A stretch of DNA of 41,547 bases from Clostridia bacterium (lineage in GTDB: Bacteria; Bacillota; Peptococcia; Peptococcales; BICA1-8). The notes below the pieces were generated by a model, which saw nothing but the letters and a program-made list of their open reading frames with translations, ran no database searches and had not been told where the DNA came from. The position numbers and the translations under genes were made by a program. Positions 24,511 to 32,805 of this stretch are shown piece by piece (the stretch's first letter is position 1; the number at the start of each line of letters is the position of its first letter). The stretch spans positions 1 to 41,547 of the forward strand of contig JASKKI010000014.1 in assembly GCA_030154225.1 (NCBI GenBank), given 5' to 3'.

Positions 24511-25773
24511 ATGAATAGCAAAATGAAAAGTGCAAGAGAAATATCATTAGCTAGAGCTGAAATTTTAAAAACTAGAATTAAACCTTACTTAGAAGCAAGA
24601 GAACAAATCCCAACCGGTTTAAAAACGTCTGATGCTATAAAAAAACGTCAGGAAAAAATTAAAGAAGTATTAGGAGCAACGGAAGAGCAATGGAATGACT
24701 GGCATTGGCAGATAAGAAACAGGATTAGTGATAGTAAAACATTAGGAAAGTTTTTAAATCTTACAGAAAAACAAAAACAAGACATAGATAAAGTGGGTGA
24801 AAGTTTCCGATGGGCAATTTCACCATATTATTTATCCCTTATCAATCCAGATGCTGATTATCTACAAGACCCAATATATTTACAGTCTGTTCCAACAGGT
24901 TTTGAATTGGCAGATACTAAAGGAATTGCTGATCCAATGGGAGAGGAATTTACAAATCCTGCAGAATGTATTACTCGCCGGTATCCAGACCGGTTGATAA
25001 TTAATGTAACTAACCAGTGTGCTATGTACTGCCGTCATTGTCAGAGAAGGAGAAATATAGGAGAAGTTGATAAACCAAGGTCAAAGGAGGAAATCAGTGA
25101 AGCTATAAACTATATCAAAAATTCTCCTGAAATCCGGGACGTCTTAATTACCGGTGGTGATGCTTTTACTTTATCTGATGAATTAATTGATTGGATTTTA
25201 GGAGAACTGGATAAAATACCTCACATAGAGTATAAACGTCTTGGTTCGCGGATGCTAGTTACATTACCTCAAAGGGTTACTCCCGAGTTTTGTGAAATTT
25301 TAAAGAAACATCATCCTGTTTATGTAAATACCCATTTTAATAATCCAATGGAGGTAACTGAGGAATCGAAAAAAGCTTGCGAAATGCTTGCTAATTCAGG
25401 AATACCATTAGGAAATCAAGCTGTGTTATTAAGAGGAATTAACGATGATCCTCATATTATGAAGACTTTAAATCATGAACTTTTGAAAATTAGGGTCAGA
25501 CCTTATTACATATTTCATGCTAAAGGTGTTATAGGTACAATGCATTTTAAAACCAGTGTTGATATTGGAATTGAAATTATGGAACAATTAAGGGGATATA
25601 CTTCAGGTTTAGCAGTTCCTACTTATATAATTAATGCCCCTCAAGGTAAAGGAAAAACTCCTATGCTACCCGAGTATTTAATTTCCCACGGTCGGGATTA
25701 CATTACTATTAGAACTTGGGAAGGAGAAGTTATACATTATCCTAATAAAGATGCCGAATTAACTTCGAAATAA
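24511..25773 (+). CDS. eam: Glutamate 2,3-aminomutase (radical SAM, PLP)
   Basis: This 420-aa enzyme of the lysine 2,3-aminomutase family moves the amino group of glutamate from C2 to C3, giving beta-glutamate. The radical-SAM cysteines are C170, C174 and C177 (CAMYCRHC) and the PLP lysine is K382 in APQGKGKTP. Lysine aminomutases hold the substrate side chain with two Asp residues. Here they are replaced by Lys338 (IFHAKG) and Asn375 (IINAP), 37 residues apart. These match, in identity and spacing, the Lys/Asn pair described for glutamate 2,3-aminomutase (K332/N369). Beta-glutamate serves as an osmolyte in some anaerobes. The start ATG follows AAGGAGG. It is monocistronic. Confidence 0.9.
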   Translation: MNSKMKSAREISLARAEILKTRIKPYLEAREQIPTGLKTSDAIKKRQEKIKEVLGATEEQWNDWHWQIRNRISDSKTLGKFLNLTEKQKQDIDKVGESFRWAISPYYLSLINPDADYLQDPIYLQSVPTGFELADTKGIADPMGEEFTNPAECITRRYPDRLIINVTNQCAMYCRHCQRRRNIGEVDKPRSKEEISEAINYIKNSPEIRDVLITGGDAFTLSDELIDWILGELDKIPHIEYKRLGSRMLVTLPQRVTPEFCEILKKHHPVYVNTHFNNPMEVTEESKKACEMLANSGIPLGNQAVLLRGINDDPHIMKTLNHELLKIRVRPYYIFHAKGVIGTMHFKTSVDIGIEIMEQLRGYTSGLAVPTYIINAPQGKGKTPMLPEYLISHGRDYITIRTWEGEVIHYPNKDAELTSK

Positions 25774-25933
25774 AAATTTAATTACCAAAAAATATTTAAA
25801 GGTTTTTTAAATTTTTAGCGAATACTAAGTTTTAGATGTTTTTGGGAATTACAATATTAAATATATAAAAAGTAATTACCAGTAAACATCAAAATAATTA
25901 AATTTTATAATTAAAAAAAGGGGGTTAATATTT

Positions 25934-26917
25934 ATGAAAAAAAGAATTGCTTTAATTTTAATTGTTACTTTAATCTTAAGCATCGCATTAGTAGGGTGTG
26001 CTCCAAAAGAGGAGGCTAAAAAAGAAGAACCTAAGAAAGAGGAAGCTAAAAAAGTCTTTATTAACATTGCTACGGGAGGAACTGCAGGAACATACTTCCC
26101 CTTGGGTGGAGGTATTGCAGATATTTGGAATAAAAATATTCCCGGTGTAAATGCTACCGCTGAAAGTACTGGTGCTTCTGTAGCAAATACTAATATGCTC
26201 CGTGACGGAAAAGTTGACGTTATTTTTGTTCAAAATGATATTGCTTATTATGCTGCTAATGGAACCGAAGCTTTTAAAGATAATAAATACGCTGATATTA
26301 GAGGCCTATGTACTTTATATCCGGAAACAGTACAAATCATAACTTTTGCTGATAAAGGTATTGAAACTTTAGCTGACCTAAAAGATAAGAAAGTTGCTGT
26401 TGGTGCACCCGGTTCTGGTACAGAAGCAAACGCCCGTCAAATTTTAGGAGTTGCGGGTATTACTTATGAAGATATTGATGAACAATACTTATCCTTTTCT
26501 GAAGCTGCTCAAAACTTAAAAGACGGGAACATTGATGCTGCATTTATTACAGCAGGCCATCCTACAGCAGCAGTTCAAGATATTGCTGCTCAACACAAAA
26601 TTAAATTAATACCAGTTCCAAGCGATATAGCTGACAAATTAAAAGCAGATTATCCTTTCTATACTAAAGTAACCATACCAGCTGGAACATATAATACCGT
26701 TGATGTTGATGTAGAAGCTGTGGCAGTTAAGGCTATGTTAGCTGTGGATGCAAAGATGGATGCAGACCTTGCCTACAATTTATTAAAAACTATGTATGAA
26801 AATCCTGACCGTTTAAAAGCAGCTCATGCCAAAGGTGCAATGATAACCAAAGAAACCGGTAAAGATGGTATGTCTATAGATTTACATCCTGGTGCTGCAA
26901 AATTCTTTAGTGAATAA
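25934..26917 (+). CDS. TAXI-family TRAP transporter substrate-binding lipoprotein
   Basis: This 327-aa protein has a signal peptide ending in lipobox ALVGC, then a Lys/Glu-rich linker (residues 24-40). The TAXI receptor domain follows: INIATGGTAGTYFPLGGGIADIWN, AESTGASVANTNMLRDGKVDVIFVQND and VAVGAPGSGTEANARQIL. TAXI proteins bind dicarboxylates, glutamate or other organic acids and deliver them to a Na+- or H+-driven TRAP permease. The DUF1850 gene and fused permease follow, completing the typical TAXI-TRAP set. The start ATG follows AAAAGGGGG. The ligand cannot be told from sequence. Confidence 0.95.
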   Translation: MKKRIALILIVTLILSIALVGCAPKEEAKKEEPKKEEAKKVFINIATGGTAGTYFPLGGGIADIWNKNIPGVNATAESTGASVANTNMLRDGKVDVIFVQNDIAYYAANGTEAFKDNKYADIRGLCTLYPETVQIITFADKGIETLADLKDKKVAVGAPGSGTEANARQILGVAGITYEDIDEQYLSFSEAAQNLKDGNIDAAFITAGHPTAAVQDIAAQHKIKLIPVPSDIADKLKADYPFYTKVTIPAGTYNTVDVDVEAVAVKAMLAVDAKMDADLAYNLLKTMYENPDRLKAAHAKGAMITKETGKDGMSIDLHPGAAKFFSE

Positions 26918-26925
26918 ATTATTAG

Positions 26926-26946
26926 TTCAATAAACTGTTTATTGAA
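26926..26946 (+). other. Intercistronic hairpin after TAXI gene
   Basis: TTCAATAAA (26926-26934) pairs with TTTATTGAA (26938-26946) across CTG, 9 bases after the stop codon. It lacks a T-run, so it probably stabilises or partly terminates the abundant binding-protein mRNA. Confidence 0.65.
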
Positions 26947-26950
26947 TTAC

Positions 26951-26995
26951 AAGGGGGTCTGAGCATTGGAGTAATCCAATGCTCACATTTTAATG
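26951..26995 (+). promoter_or_regulatory. Shine-Dalgarno separated from start codon by a hairpin
   Basis: AAGGGGG at 26951-26957 is the only plausible ribosome site for ATG 26993, but they are 35 nt apart. Between them TGAGCATTGGA (26960-26970) and TCCAATGCTCA (26975-26985) form a perfect 11-bp hairpin with a GTAA (GNRA-type) tetraloop. When folded, the remaining spacer is TC plus CATTTTA, nine nucleotides, the ideal distance. A two-codon ORF TTG-GAG-TAA at 26966-26974 would be the competing product of the same ribosome site. Confidence 0.65.
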
Positions 26996-27487
26996 AAAAA
27001 AAATATTTTAATATTTATCATATTATTATCAATAAGTTTCTTAATCCTATTTTTTGCAAATTTTACTGTTACAAAAGAAAAAGTTTTAATTATTGCCAAT
27101 ACAGAAAAAAACACGGAAAAAGTATTAAGTGTACCTGATAATAAATTTATTTTGAGTTTTATTCATTCTGTTCACCATACTCCGGTTTACGAGTATTTTG
27201 AAATTAATCAAGATAATACACTTATTATGAAGGAAATTAGATATTATTCCTTAGGGGTAGGTATGCCATTTACTGATGAAGGTGGAATTTTTTCTAACGA
27301 AAATGGTGAATTTGTATTAAAATTTAATCGAGAATTTGATAAACTCTTTATGAGAATCTCTCCTATTCCCCAACATGCAATTAAAATAGGTGATAAAATC
27401 TATCCACTACTTAGTTTTGCAGAACCGGAACAACAAATTAAAATAGTAGCATCAGAAAAATGGCTTTTTAAAAAAAGAAATAATTGA
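26993..27487 (+). CDS. DUF1850 protein of the TAXI-TRAP transporter
   Basis: This 164-aa protein has an N-terminal membrane anchor (about 4-25) and an extracytoplasmic beta-rich domain. The DUF1850 features are the early FILSFIHSVHHTPVYEYFEI and later YYSLGVGMPF near the middle, with the conserved SxxHSV-xxxPV-E pattern. DUF1850 genes regularly lie between TAXI receptor and fused permease genes and are thought to be accessory to transport, with unknown mechanism. It is translated from ATG 26993, whose ribosome site is set apart by a hairpin. The permease gene follows 16 bases later. Confidence 0.85.
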   Translation: MKKNILIFIILLSISFLILFFANFTVTKEKVLIIANTEKNTEKVLSVPDNKFILSFIHSVHHTPVYEYFEINQDNTLIMKEIRYYSLGVGMPFTDEGGIFSNENGEFVLKFNREFDKLFMRISPIPQHAIKIGDKIYPLLSFAEPEQQIKIVASEKWLFKKRNN

Positions 27488-27503
27488 ACGAGGAGGGGAA
27501 AAA

Positions 27504-29447
27504 GTGTCAAAAAATCAGCAGGAAGCTTTTGTAAATGATGAAGAAATATTACGAAAATATGATAAGGAATCCGACTACAGGAAGCTGACTGGTTTAACTG
27601 CAAAAGTTATTTCAGCCCTTGCTATTTCTTTTACTCTTTTTCAATTATATACGGCAGTATTCGGTGTATTAGATGCTATGATCCAGAGATCTATCCACGT
27701 TTCCTTTGGATTTGCATTAATCTTTCTTTTATATCCTGCCAGGAAAAAATGGTCCCGTTATAAAATTCATCCCATCGATATCTTATTTGCTATTGTTGGT
27801 GCTGCAGTCCCATTATACATTGTCACCTTTTATAAAGAACTTGTGTTAAGAGCCGGAACAGTAACAACTACAGATTATATTATTGGTTTAATAGGGATCT
27901 TAATTGTTTTAGAAGCAGCACGGCGCATTGTAGGTTGGCCAATGGTAACTGTTGCCAGCTTATTCTTGGTATACGCTCTATTTGGAAGATATGTACCAGG
28001 GCAATTAGCACACCGGGGTGTTGATTTAGAAAGTTTAGTTTATCATCTATTTTTTACCACTGAAGGAATTTTTGGTATACCTATAGGTGTTTCATCTACG
28101 TTTATATTCCTTTTTATTTTATTTGGTGCTTTTTTAGAAAAAACCGGTATGGGGCAATTTTTTATTGATTTAGCTAATGCTATTGCAGGTTGGGCTTCAG
28201 GTGGACCAGCTAAGGTTGCAGTACTTTCAAGCGGACTAATGGGTACAGTTTCAGGAAGTTCTGTGGCTAATGTTGTTGGTACTGGTAGTTTTACTATTCC
28301 AATGATGAAAAAGTTAGGGTATAAAGGTGAATTTGCAGGGGCTGTGGAAGCGACTGCATCTACAGGTGGTCAGCTTATGCCACCAATTATGGGCGCCGCT
28401 GCTTTCTTAATGGCTGAATTCACTCAAATTCCTTATGTGAAAATAATTGCTTCAGCCGCAATTCCTGCTCTGTTATATTATTTTGGAGTCTGGACCGGAG
28501 TACATTTAGAAGCAAAGAAATTAGGGTTAAAAGGAATGACCCGGGAAGAATTACCCAAAATAAAAGAGATTATTTTAGATAGAGGACATCTTTTCTTACC
28601 TTTGGCTCTAATTGTTTATCTTTTAGTTACAGGTTATACACCAATGCGGGCTGCATTATTTGCTATTCTTTCATCTGTATTAGTTTCTATGGTGAAAAGA
28701 AATACACGAATAGGTTTTATGGATATTGTTAAAGGACTTGAACAAGGGGCTAGGGGTGCATTAGGTGTTCTGGCTGCTACTGCTTGTGCAGGTATTATAA
28801 TAGGAGTTGTAACAAAAACAGGCTTAGGTTTAAAATTAGGTACCTCTCTTGTAGATTTAGCAGGGGGAAGGTTAATATTAACTTTATTCTTTACAATGGT
28901 AACTTCTATTATATTAGGTATGGGCGTACCAACTACAGCTAATTATGTTATAACATCCACTATTGCTGCACCGGCACTGTTACTCTTAGATGTACCGGTT
29001 CTGGCTGCTCATATGTTTGCATTTTATTTTGGTATTATTGCTGATGTTACTCCGCCGGTTGCTTTAGCAGCTTTTGCGGGTTCAGGTATTGCTAAGTCCA
29101 ATCCTTTAAAAACTGCATTTAATGCATCAAAACTGGCCATTGCCGCTTATCTGGTTCCTTATATCTTTGTATTTAGTCCTGCATTACTTCTAGTCGATGT
29201 TACTATTGTGGAGGTAATCCGTATTATAATTACTTCTGTCATAGGTATTGTTGCAGTTGGTTCTGCAGTTCAAGGATTCTTGGTGACCTATGAAAGCTGG
29301 TTTGAAAGAATTCTTTTCTTCGGTAGTGGTGTACTGCTAATCCAGCCTAATTTCTATACAGATATTATTGGGTTATCATTAATCATTTTTGGTTATATTA
29401 TGCAAAAAAGAAAGTATGCAAAAACAATTAAATTACAAGAAATTTAA
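27504..29447 (+). CDS. TRAP transporter fused permease (4TM/12TM)
   Basis: This 647-aa integral membrane protein combines the small and large TRAP subunits. The first ~150 residues give four helices (DctQ-like). The rest is the 12-helix DctM-like part with VLSSGLMGTVSGSSVANVVGTGSFTIPMMKKLGY, TASTGGQLMPPIMGAAAFLM and ILGMGVPTTANYVITSTIAAPALL. It drives uptake of the TAXI-bound substrate with an ion gradient. The start is GTG 27504 after GAGGAGGGG. Two terminators follow. The substrate is unknown but likely an organic or amino acid. Confidence 0.95.
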   Translation: MSKNQQEAFVNDEEILRKYDKESDYRKLTGLTAKVISALAISFTLFQLYTAVFGVLDAMIQRSIHVSFGFALIFLLYPARKKWSRYKIHPIDILFAIVGAAVPLYIVTFYKELVLRAGTVTTTDYIIGLIGILIVLEAARRIVGWPMVTVASLFLVYALFGRYVPGQLAHRGVDLESLVYHLFFTTEGIFGIPIGVSSTFIFLFILFGAFLEKTGMGQFFIDLANAIAGWASGGPAKVAVLSSGLMGTVSGSSVANVVGTGSFTIPMMKKLGYKGEFAGAVEATASTGGQLMPPIMGAAAFLMAEFTQIPYVKIIASAAIPALLYYFGVWTGVHLEAKKLGLKGMTREELPKIKEIILDRGHLFLPLALIVYLLVTGYTPMRAALFAILSSVLVSMVKRNTRIGFMDIVKGLEQGARGALGVLAATACAGIIIGVVTKTGLGLKLGTSLVDLAGGRLILTLFFTMVTSIILGMGVPTTANYVITSTIAAPALLLLDVPVLAAHMFAFYFGIIADVTPPVALAAFAGSGIAKSNPLKTAFNASKLAIAAYLVPYIFVFSPALLLVDVTIVEVIRIIITSVIGIVAVGSAVQGFLVTYESWFERILFFGSGVLLIQPNFYTDIIGLSLIIFGYIMQKRKYAKTIKLQEI

Positions 29448-29456
29448 GATTTAAAA

Positions 29457-29492
29457 ACTTATCCCTTTAGAACTTTTAGAAAATGGATAAGT
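29457..29492 (+). terminator. First hairpin after TRAP operon
   Basis: ACTTATCC (29457-29464) pairs with GGATAAGT (29485-29492) around an A/T-rich loop. The T-run is poor, so it probably acts together with the next hairpin. Confidence 0.5.
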
Positions 29493-29495
29493 ATT

Positions 29496-29525
29496 ACCAC
29501 AAACTTTTTGTTTGTGGTTTTTCTT
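29496..29525 (+). terminator. Main terminator after TRAP operon
   Basis: ACCACAAAC (29496-29504) pairs with GTTTGTGGT across TTTTT and runs into TTTTTC, a textbook intrinsic terminator. Confidence 0.9.
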
Positions 29526-29598
29526 TAAAAAAAACTTGAGTTTTGGTAGGATAAATGTAATTAGTATTTGTTCAAGTTTCATTAAAAGAGGTGGTATA

Positions 29599-30393
29599 AT
29601 GTATAAAATACTAACTATTGCCGGCTCTGATTCCGGGGGTGGTGCCGGAATACAAGCTGATATTAAGACAATTACTATCCTGGGCGGTTATGCAGCTAGT
29701 GTCCTAACATCCATAACTGCTCAAAATACATTGGGAGTTCAAGGAGTTCACAATCTTCCCGGTGAATTTATTGAAAAACAACTTGATTCAGTGTTATCAG
29801 ATATTAAAATAGATGCGGCTAAAACGGGTATGCTAGCCAATGCGGAAATAATAAAAACCGTAGCTACAAAGGTAAAACAATACGGTTTATCTAAGCTGGT
29901 AGTGGACCCTGTAATGGTTGCCACAAGTGGAGATATACTTTTAGAAAAAGATGCCATTGATAGTTTAATGAAGCTTTTACTTCCTTTAGCTTATGTTGTA
30001 ACACCCAACATCTCTGAAGCTAAAGTGTTAACAGGTAAGGAAATTAATGATATAGAGCAAATGAAAGATGCAGCCAGAAAAATTTATGAATATGGACCTA
30101 AGCATGTCCTGATAAAAGGTGGTCATCTTTTAAATGATGCTATTGATATTCTTTATGATGGCCATAATTATTATGAATTTATTGCCAAAAGAATAGAAAC
30201 TACTAATACCCATGGTACAGGCTGTACCTTATCGGCAGCAATTGCAACTTATTTAGGTATGCAGTTTAGTATTGAAAAAGCAGTAGAATTAGCTAAACAG
30301 TATTTAACTAAAGCTTTAGATGCGGGTAAAGAAATAAGTATTGGTAGAGGTAATGGTCCCGTTAATCATTTGTATTGTTTAAACTATAAATAA
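29599..30393 (+). CDS. thiD: Hydroxymethylpyrimidine/phosphomethylpyrimidine kinase
   Basis: ATG 29599 follows GAGGTGG. An open frame extends upstream through the terminator, but those residues do not belong. The 264-aa ribokinase-fold enzyme phosphorylates HMP twice to HMP-PP, the pyrimidine half of thiamine. Motifs are LTIAGSDSGGGAGIQADIKT at the N-terminus, VVDPVMVATSGD, and the C-terminal anion hole THGTGCTLSAAIA. It is followed by thiM and thiL, forming a thiamine salvage and activation unit. No thiamine riboswitch precedes it. Confidence 0.94.
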   Translation: MYKILTIAGSDSGGGAGIQADIKTITILGGYAASVLTSITAQNTLGVQGVHNLPGEFIEKQLDSVLSDIKIDAAKTGMLANAEIIKTVATKVKQYGLSKLVVDPVMVATSGDILLEKDAIDSLMKLLLPLAYVVTPNISEAKVLTGKEINDIEQMKDAARKIYEYGPKHVLIKGGHLLNDAIDILYDGHNYYEFIAKRIETTNTHGTGCTLSAAIATYLGMQFSIEKAVELAKQYLTKALDAGKEISIGRGNGPVNHLYCLNYK

Positions 30394-30430
30394 AATTTAT
30401 TAGATGTGGTGTTTTATTAAGGAGGATACT

Positions 30431-31228
30431 ATGAACTTTAAAATGTTAACTAATCTAAGAAACGAAAAACCATTAGTGCACCACATTACAAATATTGTCT
30501 CTATTAATGATTGTGCAAATATCACTTTATGTTTTGGTGCCTTACCTGTTATGTCTAATAGTATTGATGAGGTTACAGAAGTTGTTTGCAAGTCAGATTC
30601 TTTAGTTTTAAATATGGGAACCTTATCAAGGGAACAGTTTAAAGCTATTTTAATAGCAGGTCAAATGGCAAATAAAAAAAACGTTCCAATAGTAATAGAC
30701 CCTGTTGGGATAGGAACAACAACTTCCCGTACAAAAAGAATTTTTCAATTAGTTAATACAATAAAACCTTCTGTAATTAAGGGTAATGCAGCAGAAATCA
30801 ACATCCTAGCAGGCCGGAAAGGTCAAATCAAAGGTGTTGAATCTTTAGGTACCTACCATAATATAATTGATACGGCAAAATTACTGGCAGTTCGATATGA
30901 ATGCACCGTTGTTGTAACCGGGCAAGTAGATATAATTACAAATGGCATAGAAACCTACTTAATTGATAACGGAAGTATAATGATGAGCAAATTAGTAGGT
31001 ACAGGATGTATGGCTGCAAGTGTTATTGGTTGTTTTTTAGGAATATACCATAATCAAATAGATGCAACCCTTTGCGCAGTAGTATCTTATGAGGTTGCAG
31101 CAGAGCTAGCTGCAGAAAGAATAGATGTTAAAGGTCCGGGAACTTTTAAACCGGCCCTGTTTGATGAGTGCTATAGTTTACAGGCAGAGGAAGTAGAAAA
31201 AAGAGCTAAAATAAGGAAGGTAAAATAA
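30431..31228 (+). CDS. thiM: Hydroxyethylthiazole kinase
   Basis: This 265-aa enzyme phosphorylates 4-methyl-5-(2-hydroxyethyl)thiazole, the thiazole half of thiamine, for salvage. ATG 30431 has AAGGAGG upstream. An earlier in-frame codon at 30404 lacks a ribosome site. Signature segments are PLVHHITNIVSINDCANI (about 15-32), VVIDPVGIGTT-like VIDPVGIGTTTSRT, and VGTGCMAASVIGCFLG with the catalytic Cys/Gly anion hole. The gene lies between thiD and thiL, whose ATG comes one base after its stop. Confidence 0.94.
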   Translation: MNFKMLTNLRNEKPLVHHITNIVSINDCANITLCFGALPVMSNSIDEVTEVVCKSDSLVLNMGTLSREQFKAILIAGQMANKKNVPIVIDPVGIGTTTSRTKRIFQLVNTIKPSVIKGNAAEINILAGRKGQIKGVESLGTYHNIIDTAKLLAVRYECTVVVTGQVDIITNGIETYLIDNGSIMMSKLVGTGCMAASVIGCFLGIYHNQIDATLCAVVSYEVAAELAAERIDVKGPGTFKPALFDECYSLQAEEVEKRAKIRKVK

Positions 31229-31229
31229 T

Positions 31230-32234
31230 ATGGACTTAAAGAATATTGGTGAGTTTGGCTTAATATCCAGGTTATCTGAAAATTGTATAATCAATAACGA
31301 CCAGGTTTTTACTGGTATAGGGGATGATGCAGCAGTCTTACCTTTGGATACCGAAAACTATTTATTAGCTGCCTGTGATATGCTTGTAGAAAAAGTTCAT
31401 TTTTTAACTGAAAAAAGTACTCCTTTTCAAATCGGTTATAAATCTATTGCAGTTAATTTTAGTGACATTGCAGCAATGGGAGGATGGCCTACAGGAATAT
31501 TAGTTTCCATAGGTTTACCAAGCTCAATTTCCTTGAATTATATTGAAGAAATATATTTGGGTATGAAACAAATCTGTCATAAATATAATGTTAATATTGT
31601 CGGAGGGGATACTGTAGCAAGTCCCGGAGGATTAGTTATAAATGTCAGTGTATTAGGTAAGGTAAAAAAAGAACACCTACACCTAAGGTCACAAGCTCAA
31701 ATTGGTGATGTTGTATTCACAACCGGTACATTAGGTGATTCTGCTGCTGGACTAGAAATACTAAAAAATGTTAATATTAATGTTCCATACTGGATCAAAG
31801 CACCACTTTTAAACAGGCATCTTTGTCCTGAACCTTGTTTAAAGGAAAGTAAAATCTTAAATATGAAACCAGGTCTTAATGCTTTAAATGATATTAGTGA
31901 TGGATTAGCAAGTGACGTTTGGGAAATTGCAACGGCAAGTAAGCTAGGAATTGAATTATATGCGGAAAATATACCGTTATCTCCCGAGGTAAAGGAACTT
32001 GCAAAAATAATTAATAGGGATCCTTTGGATTGGGCATTATACGGTGGTGAAGATTTTGAGCTTGTTGGCACTATTTGCAAAAAGAATTTTCAAGAACTTA
32101 GAAATTTATTTAAAATTAACCTAAACAAAGAATTAATTCCTATTGGTACTGTTGTTCAAAAACCGGAAGTTTATTTAATGAAAGATACTGAAAAAATATT
32201 GCTTGATAAAAAAGGTTATAATCATTTTATCTGA
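31230..32234 (+). CDS. thiL: Thiamine-monophosphate kinase
   Basis: This 334-aa enzyme phosphorylates thiamine monophosphate to the active diphosphate. Family motifs are GIGDDAAVLPLD (about 29-40), MLVEKVHFLTE, NFSDIAAMGGWPTG, VGGDTVASPGG, and the C-terminal YGGEDFELVGTI. ATG 31230 lies one base after thiM, so translation is probably coupled. thiE, which joins the two halves, is not in this window, so the pathway must be completed elsewhere or by imported thiamine monophosphate. Thiamine diphosphate is also the cofactor of the oxidoreductase encoded next. Confidence 0.94.
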   Translation: MDLKNIGEFGLISRLSENCIINNDQVFTGIGDDAAVLPLDTENYLLAACDMLVEKVHFLTEKSTPFQIGYKSIAVNFSDIAAMGGWPTGILVSIGLPSSISLNYIEEIYLGMKQICHKYNVNIVGGDTVASPGGLVINVSVLGKVKKEHLHLRSQAQIGDVVFTTGTLGDSAAGLEILKNVNINVPYWIKAPLLNRHLCPEPCLKESKILNMKPGLNALNDISDGLASDVWEIATASKLGIELYAENIPLSPEVKELAKIINRDPLDWALYGGEDFELVGTICKKNFQELRNLFKINLNKELIPIGTVVQKPEVYLMKDTEKILLDKKGYNHFI

Positions 32235-32426
32235 TGTAAGCAGTTTAAAGCTTGCTTTAGTCTATTGATAAAGTCATAAACTTTATAATAACATTCTTAT
32301 ATTATTCATTTAAGTTAAAATTATTCAACAGTTAAATTCAAGGATTTTGAATAATTACTAAAGCCATGGATTTCATTTATAAAAGCTTACTTTTAAATAT
32401 AAAAATTGCCTGAACTTATAAAATAG

Positions 32427-32457
32427 TCTTGTTAATTACATTAACAAGAGATATTAT
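32427..32457 (+). promoter_or_regulatory. Promoter with overlapping Rex-like palindrome before the kor operon
   Basis: TTGTTA (32429-32434) and TATTAT (32452-32457) are 17 nt apart. A perfect inverted repeat, TCTTGTTAAT (32427-32436), three bases, ATTAACAAGA (32440-32449), covers the -35 and spacer. Its core resembles the clostridial Rex site TTGTTAA-N4-TTAACAA but has a 5-nt centre. A second palindrome, AATTTCA-N7-TGAAATT (32466-32486), lies at the likely transcript start. No terminator follows thiL clearly in this 370-base gap. The rest of the gap (to 32604) is AT-rich, with a weak 7-bp hairpin at 32563-32580 and no gene. Confidence 0.55.
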
Positions 32458-32604
32458 ATATTAAGAATTTCACAAAATATGAAATTATTTAATTAATTAT
32501 TACTAAAATTGTTTTGAGGAAGGATTACATTTAAAAAAATAGAATAAAAAACGTGTGCCTTTGGCCTTTTCTTAAAGGTCGTAATAAAATAGGGGGTGGA
32601 AGAG

Positions 32605-32805
32605 TTGGTTGAAAAACCACTGGACATTGATCAGAAACTTTGTAAAGGATGTGGTATTTGTTACACATTATGTCCCAAAAAGGCTATTAAAGGAGATGAA
32701 AAAGGAAAAGTGGTAGTAGACAATCCTGATCTTTGTTCAAAATGTGGAATTTGTGAATCTCATTGTCCTGATTATGCAATTTTTGTAAGGAGGGAGAAAA
32801 AATGA
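32605..32805 (+). CDS. korD: 2-oxoacid:ferredoxin oxidoreductase, ferredoxin-like delta subunit
   Basis: This 66-aa protein carries two [4Fe-4S] cluster motifs: CKGCGICYTLCP and CSKCGICESHCPD. It accepts electrons from the catalytic subunits for transfer to ferredoxin. TTG 32605 is favoured because AGGGGGTG lies about 7 bases upstream. GTG 32596 overlaps that site. It precedes the alpha, beta and gamma subunits in the usual D-A-B-C order, overlapping korA by 4 bases (ATGA). Confidence 0.88.
   Translation: MVEKPLDIDQKLCKGCGICYTLCPKKAIKGDEKGKVVVDNPDLCSKCGICESHCPDYAIFVRREKK

Noticed and set aside
29512-29598. N-terminal extension of ThiD
   Set aside because: It would be translated from within the upstream terminator. 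The proper ATG at 29599 has GAGGTGG and begins with the conserved ThiD N-terminus.
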